A DNA stretch of 13,861 bases. It comes from Bacteriovorax sp. GTDB taxonomy: Bacteria; Bdellovibrionota; Bacteriovoracia; Bacteriovoracales; Bacteriovoracaceae. This document shows, one piece after another, positions 7,101 to 11,855 of the stretch (positions within the stretch are counted from its first letter, which is position 1; each line of letters begins with the position of its first letter). Where the stretch lies: assembly GCA_030654205.1 (NCBI GenBank), contig JAURXW010000392.1, positions 1-13,861 of the forward strand, read 5' to 3'. The position numbers and the translations under genes were made by a program. The notes below the pieces were generated by a model. The model was not told where the DNA came from and searched no databases. It was given only the letters and a program-made list of their open reading frames with translations.

Positions 7101-8896
7101 TGATCAATAAACCAGGTGAAAATTTTCAGTATTCTGGTGGAGGTTTTTTAGTTCTTGAGCATTTATTAGAAACGCTTGAAAATAAATCAATTAAATCTCT
7201 CACTCGCCCATTCTTAAATCAACTTGGAATGCATGACTTTAGTTTTGATCAAACAACTAAAGCCAACATTGAATACGCTCATGGGTATTTAGATTCTGGA
7301 AAAGAAGTCGAGGGCTCTAGAAAAATGTTTCCATCTTTTGCTGCTGGTTCCATGGGGACTGCTCACGATATGAATCTATTTCTTCATCACCTTACTTCAG
7401 CTTTTCATTCGGTAAAAGGTTCAGGACCTATTAGTCACGATAGCGCCAGAATTATGCTTTATGGTACTGATAAAGGTTGTATGAATTTTATGGGCGTAAA
7501 AATGGGCCTTGGCATTTTCACCGCTGAAGCTGGGCCTAACAAACTGGCCATTCATCAGGGCGCTAACGATGGATTCCGCGCTCTTTATATTCATTGCTAT
7601 GAAGGTCCAAATATTGGACAAGGTTTAACCCTACTTTGTAGTGGTGAAATGAAAGGTGTCCTGTTTAATTCTGAAATTGCTCAGGCCATATTAAAATATT
7701 TAAATATCGAAGGAATTGATTTCACAAAATTCAAAACTACTTTTGAAATTGAAAATATTCCTCAAGAAGAAATAGTTAATATTGGTTATAAAAATTTAGT
7801 GTTCAAAGCTTTTCTGCCCTCGATAGCAGAGGCCATTATTGAAAAAGGTCCCCTTGATCCTTTGGCCTCTTTTAATGTAGCAGTTGGTGGAAAAATTTTA
7901 GAAGTCACAAATCAAAAATTTGCTCGCGCGGAAAATCTATTGAGCGATCATCTTCCAACTTTTAATCCTGAGCTCTTTGGGGTTCAAGGTAAAATTATGG
8001 ATAGCTGGGAAACAGTTCGACATAATCAGCGAGAGAGTGATGTTTTAATTTTTGAATTAAAAAATAAATCTACGATCGAATTTGTTAGCGTTTCAACCAA
8101 GTTTCACTTGGGCAATCAAGTGCCTTTTATTCAGATTGAAGGATTTGACTCTAAAAATAAGGAATGGAAGGACATCATTCCCAAGACAGATCTTCAAGGC
8201 CACGCCCTTAAAAATATGAAAGCCATCAATTCAAGTTTGGTATTTGAGAAAATCAAAGTTTCAATTTATCCAGATGGTGGGCTAACTCGTCTTGGACTTT
8301 ACTCGAGTAATTTACCGGCCAACGAAAAAAGTAAATTTCAACCGACAGGAAAAGCTCAGAGCGTAGTCTATACAGACGAAATAGCAAAAACACTCAAGCC
8401 ACTGGCCGCTCCCTATTTTCCCGATGAACTTGAGATCAAAAAAAACTGGCAGGCCATAAAAACTGGCGATGAAGTTGATGTGGCCTCAGCTGCTTATGGT
8501 GGAAGCGTTCTTTATGCCTCTAACGAGCATTACGGCCCCGCAATCCAGACAATCTCACCATTTGCTCCAATGCATATGTTTGATGGATTTGAGTCGGCCA
8601 GAAGTCGAGAGAAAAATCATTCGGAAGAAGTTGTGATTAAGCTTGGCAAACCCGCTCGAATTCATCGGATTATGATGGACTTTAGTTTTTTCGTTAACAA
8701 CAATCCGCTTGAAACAGCCGTTTTGGGATTAGTTGGGAAGGATTGGGTTACTTTGGTTGCCAGAGCGAATGTTAAGGCGTTTGCGGGGAATTTGAGAGAG
8801 TTTGCAGTTGAGTTTGATGGAGTTGTTGAGCAAGTTAAGGTTGTGGCCTTTCCAGATGGGGGGGTTAATCGGGTGAGGGTTTATTCGAAAGGGTGA
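4178..8896 (+). CDS. Four-domain fusion: malate synthase-like / OHCU decarboxylase / serine hydrolase / allantoicase
   Basis: A 1572-residue cytoplasmic protein with no internal stop. Residues 1-655 resemble malate synthase A: ADDEDS (186-191, for ADFEDS), VLENPRAVFRVNEI (Glu323, metal), GWHDYL (Asp351, metal), GFWVAHPDF, and MDDLATAERSR (Asp564, the catalytic base position). The usual RPRGWH segment with the catalytic Arg is not recognisable. Residues about 680-820 are an OHCU decarboxylase: FGMCGS, His728 in HGDIGE, Glu745 in ASNEQ, YREKFGMKFLV. Residues about 822-1175 are a class C beta-lactamase-like serine hydrolase: Ser878-x-x-Lys881 in MASLSKT, Tyr985 in YSGGGF, and HQGANDGF (His1126). 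Residues about 1227-1572 are allantoicase with both jelly-roll repeats (GGKILEVTNQKFARAENLL...MDSWETVRH; YGGSVLYASNEHYGPA...FDGFESARS). The protein should make allantoin from OHCU, cleave allantoate to ureidoglycolate and urea, and turn glyoxylate into malate. The serine hydrolase role is open; see findings. RBS AGGAAG (4163-4168) serves the ATG. The four family assignments are strong; the activity of each domain is inferred. Confidence 0.9.
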   Translation: MREIPYYNDYVTPALLDHLMSISSPVEGVPQLVEVGTGGGLETKESLLFLCELYDILKGELNTVLSKRQTDRKFIDQQTKASYEFNNSLKRNFVNSDYKTILGNIDSTGRIVIGPKNEFFCKKGSGKPIAKIPEYLQGNHVTLFGPPDDTKLSINAMNAYHRKLKNEPKVIAELLKTHTSSPKWGADDEDSKTPLRADLISAGINLTECFDGTISFHDEKNGKDYNLEADHLSLPIKRFPGLALPSFFLFYRKNPIPLHLYDFALHLFKNWHNPKALAFYVPKLENEEEARYIRIMMEEAEKLIQKIHPEYVIGTIRLMIVLENPRAVFRVNEIMDELYPYFVGASLGWHDYLASTARLFKEDANYRIPVKADPNIVIKYIKASHHLLADVVGSRGGIKVGGMYGILPISTDLESPSFQVTMKGFIKDVITQLKRDLSGFWVAHPDFVRIGLALVEGWKQYSIGEKNNLETLVKELLDDKYHHEILSFIAGADITGLDITNPLYPRSLIVADINESNFIANNHPDEIRYNVFQSLQYLTDWLSGNGCVALPAQIDGTPVRVMDDLATAERSRWEVWHEIYHNRFALTDFLKIAHEEMHFIRKDLSNDKKIVQVKWDERTEKWYPVALNIMIRLMTDNTPVEFAPELLLPFTIPSIRESNDPWTEAFIIDPDKYRIDQYITRFNYYFGMCGSIEFAKLMAPNIVIDYSAAEKCILAFNKKDILEAASFHGDIGESKKTLDAMASNEQKLVLNENQAIIAELGKLGHQYREKFGMKFLVSAKDKSGSEILVILKNRINNSHDQEILHAKEELWKITNKRMTEAPLNSLNIILSNIFKKHNITGAMASISTGENILQTICFGESVKAQKSVNPKTWFEMASLSKTIASAFALEYFAKNKIALNTTVNSLFEKTNSKFRIKSSNPDHTSWANEVTLADLMSHSALNMHYVNGVPANKSMPGISDFLDGNIEYGYAPIEVINKPGENFQYSGGGFLVLEHLLETLENKSIKSLTRPFLNQLGMHDFSFDQTTKANIEYAHGYLDSGKEVEGSRKMFPSFAAGSMGTAHDMNLFLHHLTSAFHSVKGSGPISHDSARIMLYGTDKGCMNFMGVKMGLGIFTAEAGPNKLAIHQGANDGFRALYIHCYEGPNIGQGLTLLCSGEMKGVLFNSEIAQAILKYLNIEGIDFTKFKTTFEIENIPQEEIVNIGYKNLVFKAFLPSIAEAIIEKGPLDPLASFNVAVGGKILEVTNQKFARAENLLSDHLPTFNPELFGVQGKIMDSWETVRHNQRESDVLIFELKNKSTIEFVSVSTKFHLGNQVPFIQIEGFDSKNKEWKDIIPKTDLQGHALKNMKAINSSLVFEKIKVSIYPDGGLTRLGLYSSNLPANEKSKFQPTGKAQSVVYTDEIAKTLKPLAAPYFPDELEIKKNWQAIKTGDEVDVASAAYGGSVLYASNEHYGPAIQTISPFAPMHMFDGFESARSREKNHSEEVVIKLGKPARIHRIMMDFSFFVNNNPLETAVLGLVGKDWVTLVARANVKAFAGNLREFAVEFDGVVEQVKVVAFPDGGVNRVRVYSKG
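8858..8879 (+). other. G-quadruplex-type motif near the stop of the fusion gene
   Basis: A run of seven G (8858-8864) is followed by TTAATC, GGG (8871-8873), TGA and GGG (8877-8879). Splitting the G7 run as GGG-G-GGG gives four G3 tracts with loops of 1, 6 and 3 bases, which satisfies the usual G3/N1-7 rule. The motif lies on the coding strand (so also in the mRNA), 17 bases before the end of the stop codon. Folding is not proven. Confidence 0.5.
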
Positions 8897-9082
8897 ATGA
8901 CATAATTTGCATATTCTCATAAAAAAGAATCAAGAAATTTATTATAAATTTTCTAAACCATGTAAGAAAGATCTACCTTCTGGCATGTTTTAGAAATTTC
9001 AATCGCACAAAGTTTAAAAAACTAATATTAAGTAAAATTAATCCTATTCCATGTTAATAATACTAAAACTGTAGGAGAATTT
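8897..9082. other. Intergenic region between urate operon and YcaO operon
   Basis: The 186-bp AT-rich gap has no ORF. It contains the hairpin at 8951-8995. Upstream of 9083, AATAAT (9056-9061) is a possible -10 box preceded by TG, but no good -35 box is seen. The RBS AGGAG (9073-9077) sits 5 bases before the ATG at 9083. The promoter of the downstream operon must probably lie here. Confidence 0.5.
8951..8995 (+). terminator. Imperfect long hairpin after the urate operon
   Basis: TTCTAAACCATG (8951-8962) pairs with CATGTTTTAGAA (8984-8995) with one mismatch. AGAA (8965-8968) and TTCT (8978-8981) extend the stem inward, leaving a 9-base loop. It lies 55 bases after the fusion gene stop. No T run follows, so it may be a factor-dependent or 3'-end-protecting structure rather than a classical intrinsic terminator; a regulatory site for the next operon is also possible. 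Confidence 0.42.
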
Positions 9083-9427
9083 ATGAAAATAAAACAATTT
9101 ATAGCAATGAGCATTTTATTCCCATTTCTTTCGTATGGATCGACAAATCAACGGAATGATTCCCAATTAATTATTAACATCAGTTCCGATGAAGAATCAC
9201 TTGCGGCTGCTTCAATTATTGAAAACTTTACAATATTGAATCAACTATTAAGCATTAAAATAAAAAACAATAATCTAAATCAAGTTATTGTCAATTTAGA
9301 ATGTACAAATGAATTAGTTGAAAACTTAATCGCTGAACTTCAAATAGGGCTAGGTGCTGACTTTAAAGTTAAAAAAGTTTTTACTGAAAATGTTATTCAT
9401 GGCACTCAGGATGGTGGTAGAAATTAA
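9083..9427 (+). CDS. Small exported protein of unknown function
   Basis: A 114-residue protein with a clear signal peptide (MKIKQ, then a hydrophobic core to about residue 18, likely cut near YGS/TN at about residue 20), so the mature part of about 94 residues is periplasmic or secreted. I do not recognise the family. By eye the pattern is strand (LIINIS), helix (SLAAASIIENFTILNQ), two strands (LSIKIK, VIVNLEC), helix (ELVENLIAELQIGL), strand (FKVKKVF), the order of a ferredoxin-like fold. The tail is hydrophilic and ends HGTQDGGRN. It has one cysteine. It is the first gene of a four-gene operon, and its TAA stop shares its last base with the ATG of the solute-binding protein gene (TAATG). 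It might be a partner of that protein, or a substrate of the YcaO enzyme; nothing in the sequence decides this. Confidence 0.72.
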   Translation: MKIKQFIAMSILFPFLSYGSTNQRNDSQLIINISSDEESLAAASIIENFTILNQLLSIKIKNNNLNQVIVNLECTNELVENLIAELQIGLGADFKVKKVFTENVIHGTQDGGRN

Positions 9428-10977
9428 TGAAAAAAATATTTTTTGGTATTTTATTATCAATTATATTAATCTGTAATTTGACTTATTTAAAAAACATTTC
9501 AAGAGAAAACTTTGTGGAACTAAATTATATTGTCACGAACAACGGAATGCCTGACTCATTTGATCCTTTGGATGGTGACAAAAGTTTAAACTTAAGCAGC
9601 ATGAGAATGCTTTATGCTACCCCCATAGAAATTAGCAAGGACAATATATTAATTAGCAATGTTTTGGACGATTTTGAATACACTACAAAAACAAAAACTA
9701 TCACTTTTAAAGTGAAATCAAACATAAAATTTTCTGATGATACTCCATTAGTACCTAGAGATATTGCAATAACGATTGCACGGATGGCATATTTTCGTCC
9801 AACCTTTCCAATTATAAAAGATATCCTTGGATTAGATGAATGGATTTTAAAAAAAGAAGGATTAATAAATTTACCTAGAGGAATTAAAGTCGTAGGACAA
9901 AATATTGAGATTCAATTAACAAAATCAAGCCTAAATCCATTATTTCGATTTTGCCTAGAACTTTTTTCAATAATACCTGAAAAATGTATCGATTTAAAAA
10001 CAGGTAAAATGCAATGTCCGATAGCGCCGTCAAGTGGCTATTTCACGATAAAAAAAATGAATGATAAGAAAATTGTTTTTACAAAGAGACAATATTTACA
10101 AAACATACCGGAATCTATTCCGTATCAAACTATTAATTTTATTTTTAAAAGTTTAGAAACAGCTTGTAATGAAAAAATTGAAGCAAATACGATTATTACA
10201 GGGACAGAGCTTGGCCTAATAAACAGTAAATGCTCAACCAAAATAAAGCCATCTCAAATCCACTGGACCCCTGCTGCCAGATTTAACAGTCTAGTTTTTA
10301 ATCCAACAAGCTCTCCTTTTAATACAAGAGGTGGGAGACAATATTTTGCTGAAAAAGTAAGAGAGGATATTAAAGCTAAATTTCCAAATTTAATTGTTGA
10401 AAGAAGCTTATTTTCACAATTGTTGCCAGGCTATATTCCATCTGAAAAATTCACAGAATCAGTACCAGATAGAAGTATTATTAACGAATTCAAAGGCAAG
10501 AAACTTGCTCTCATAAAAAAAGCTGGTGATTCAAATATTATTCGGGAATCTATAGAGAATGTTGCAAGATTATTATCTATGGAAATTGTCTACTTGAAAG
10601 ATACCTCCAATGAGGCACTTGATAATGCGTTCTTGAACGACAAGTTACAAGTTGATACTTTTAATTCTGGTTTTTGGGCCCAGGATCCAGTGGGAGACCT
10701 ATCCATGCTTTTTACACCTAATCTTCACATAGCTTTAAGTTTTAATTGGAAAGACATAGATCTTACAAAACAAATTACAGCAATTGAGAATGAAACTGAC
10801 CCGCAATTAGTAAGAAGTAAAATGGAAGATCTTAACAAGTTAATTAATAATAATTCCCTTCTAGCCCCGATAGCACATTTTCGAAGGATTTTTATTACGA
10901 GCAGTTCTATTTCTTCACTGAACCTACCTCAAGCAGTAACTTCTCCTGCACCTTGGCAGTTAATACCAATAAAATAG
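9427..10977 (+). CDS. Family-5 extracellular solute-binding protein (OppA/DppA-like)
   Basis: A 516-residue protein with an N-terminal hydrophobic segment (residues about 3-20) that acts as signal peptide or membrane anchor. A cysteine at about residue 16 is not in a proper lipobox. The rest has the layout of SBP_bac_5 proteins: an early DSFDPLDG...SSMRMLYATPIEI segment, IKFSDDTPLVPRDIAITIARM (for the usual FSDGxPlTAeDV), APSSGYFTIKKMNDKKIVFTKR (for the GTGPY...N segment), and late FNSGFWAQDPVGDLSMLFTPN. Such proteins bind oligopeptides or related ligands in the periplasm, normally for an ABC importer. No permease or ATPase gene is present in the window; its neighbours are a YcaO gene and a sensor kinase. 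A role in delivering a ligand signal to the kinase is therefore an attractive inference. The start overlaps the previous stop by one base. Confidence 0.82.
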   Translation: MKKIFFGILLSIILICNLTYLKNISRENFVELNYIVTNNGMPDSFDPLDGDKSLNLSSMRMLYATPIEISKDNILISNVLDDFEYTTKTKTITFKVKSNIKFSDDTPLVPRDIAITIARMAYFRPTFPIIKDILGLDEWILKKEGLINLPRGIKVVGQNIEIQLTKSSLNPLFRFCLELFSIIPEKCIDLKTGKMQCPIAPSSGYFTIKKMNDKKIVFTKRQYLQNIPESIPYQTINFIFKSLETACNEKIEANTIITGTELGLINSKCSTKIKPSQIHWTPAARFNSLVFNPTSSPFNTRGGRQYFAEKVREDIKAKFPNLIVERSLFSQLLPGYIPSEKFTESVPDRSIINEFKGKKLALIKKAGDSNIIRESIENVARLLSMEIVYLKDTSNEALDNAFLNDKLQVDTFNSGFWAQDPVGDLSMLFTPNLHIALSFNWKDIDLTKQITAIENETDPQLVRSKMEDLNKLINNNSLLAPIAHFRRIFITSSSISSLNLPQAVTSPAPWQLIPIK

Positions 10978-10980
10978 AGG
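10976..10980 (+). promoter_or_regulatory. Ribosome binding site deciding the YcaO start
   Basis: AGAGG overlaps the stop codon of the upstream gene and ends 5 bases before GTG at 10986. The longer in-frame TTG option at 10953 has no comparable site and lies inside the previous gene. Confidence 0.55.
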
Positions 10981-10985
10981 CTGAA

Positions 10986-11855
10986 GTGAAAATCACCGAT
11001 TTTTCGAGAGAATTAAAAAAACGCTTCATTGCTCCCACAAATATACAATTTGCAAAATGGAATGATTGGACAATAGTAAGTTCCTTTGACGACGAAAGAA
11101 AAAACTTTATATCAGAATCGGTCTCAATGGGCATAGACAAGAATCCAGAGATAGCACTGATGAAATCTTTAACTGAATTCTGTGAACGCCATGTATTTAA
11201 AACTAGTAACGATCCTATCGCAAAATTAACCGATAGGTCAGATGGATTCGCAGCCTACCCTACACAACTCCCACTTAGCCAATTTCATGCAAGAAACAAC
11301 GCTTTCAATGAAGCTGTTGAACGATATCTTTGGAGTACTTGGTGGGATAAACCAGAAACATATTACACAATTAAAGAGCCTAATTTTCCAGAAAAAGATA
11401 ATATTAAAAAAGAATTTCATATTACCAATCTATACCTACTCACTGTTGAACCACAAAACTCAGAAGTTTACTTGAAAATTATACTAGCTGAGAATAAAAG
11501 AGGTGGCTTCATTACAGGTGGTGCAGCAGGCAGCCAAGATGATGAAGACCAGACAATCTCACGCGCATTTGGTGAATTATTAAGACATTTACTTGTTATA
11601 AAAAGAATGAATAATAGCAATTGCAACACCTTAACATTTTATGAGCAAAGACTATGGGGATTCGGTTCTGGGCGACTACGAAACACCGTACTATCGCGCC
11701 TAAATATAAATGGAAAAAATAAAATAGTTCTGCCTTCCCTTGTTGCAGATAAAAATTTAATTCACAACAATAGTGATTTTGTTACAGTTCATCGATGTCT
11801 TTTTTTAAATCAGCCTATTTTCATGGGAGGCATAGTTGAAAGACTCTGCATCTAG
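10986..11855 (+). CDS. Stand-alone YcaO-family protein
   Basis: A 289-residue protein (GTG start) with the ATP-binding glutamate/arginine pattern of the YcaO superfamily. GIDKNPEIALMKSLTEFCERH (from the start of helix to Glu64, Glu67, Arg68) matches the Gx4-5EAx3A..E..ER motif; AFNEAVERYLWSTWW (Glu109, Glu112, Arg113) matches the ALLELIERDA..WW motif; GGFITGGAAGS and SRAFGELLRHL (Glu197, Arg200) match the third nucleotide-binding segment. YcaO enzymes use ATP to activate peptide amides, giving azolines, thioamides or amidines in modified peptides, or act on other substrates. Here there is no E1-like/ThiF or ocin partner domain, no C-terminal PxPxP tail typical of azoline synthetases, and no TfuA gene. 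The protein is short for the family. Its last 20 bases overlap the kinase gene, so the two are translationally coupled. The family call is good; the reaction is unknown. Confidence 0.78.
   Translation: MKITDFSRELKKRFIAPTNIQFAKWNDWTIVSSFDDERKNFISESVSMGIDKNPEIALMKSLTEFCERHVFKTSNDPIAKLTDRSDGFAAYPTQLPLSQFHARNNAFNEAVERYLWSTWWDKPETYYTIKEPNFPEKDNIKKEFHITNLYLLTVEPQNSEVYLKIILAENKRGGFITGGAAGSQDDEDQTISRAFGELLRHLLVIKRMNNSNCNTLTFYEQRLWGFGSGRLRNTVLSRLNINGKNKIVLPSLVADKNLIHNNSDFVTVHRCLFLNQPIFMGGIVERLCI
11825..11830 (+). promoter_or_regulatory. Ribosome binding site supporting the kinase TTG start
   Basis: GGGAGG lies inside the end of the YcaO gene, 5 bases before TTG at 11836. This strong site within coding sequence supports an overlapping, coupled start. 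Confidence 0.6.

Noticed and set aside
4178..8896. Artificial fusion from a sequencing error
   Set aside because: The frame is continuous, the linkers are open in the same frame, and there are no start/RBS signals of normal quality at the domain borders; a frame error would need several independent coincidences.
9427..9490. Lipoprotein signal in the solute-binding protein
   Set aside because: The cysteine at about residue 16 is preceded by L-I and not by a G/A/S residue, so it is not a convincing lipobox.
10953..10985. TTG start for the YcaO protein
   Set aside because: No RBS in front and it lies within the end of the solute-binding protein gene; GTG 10986 follows AGAGG at proper spacing.
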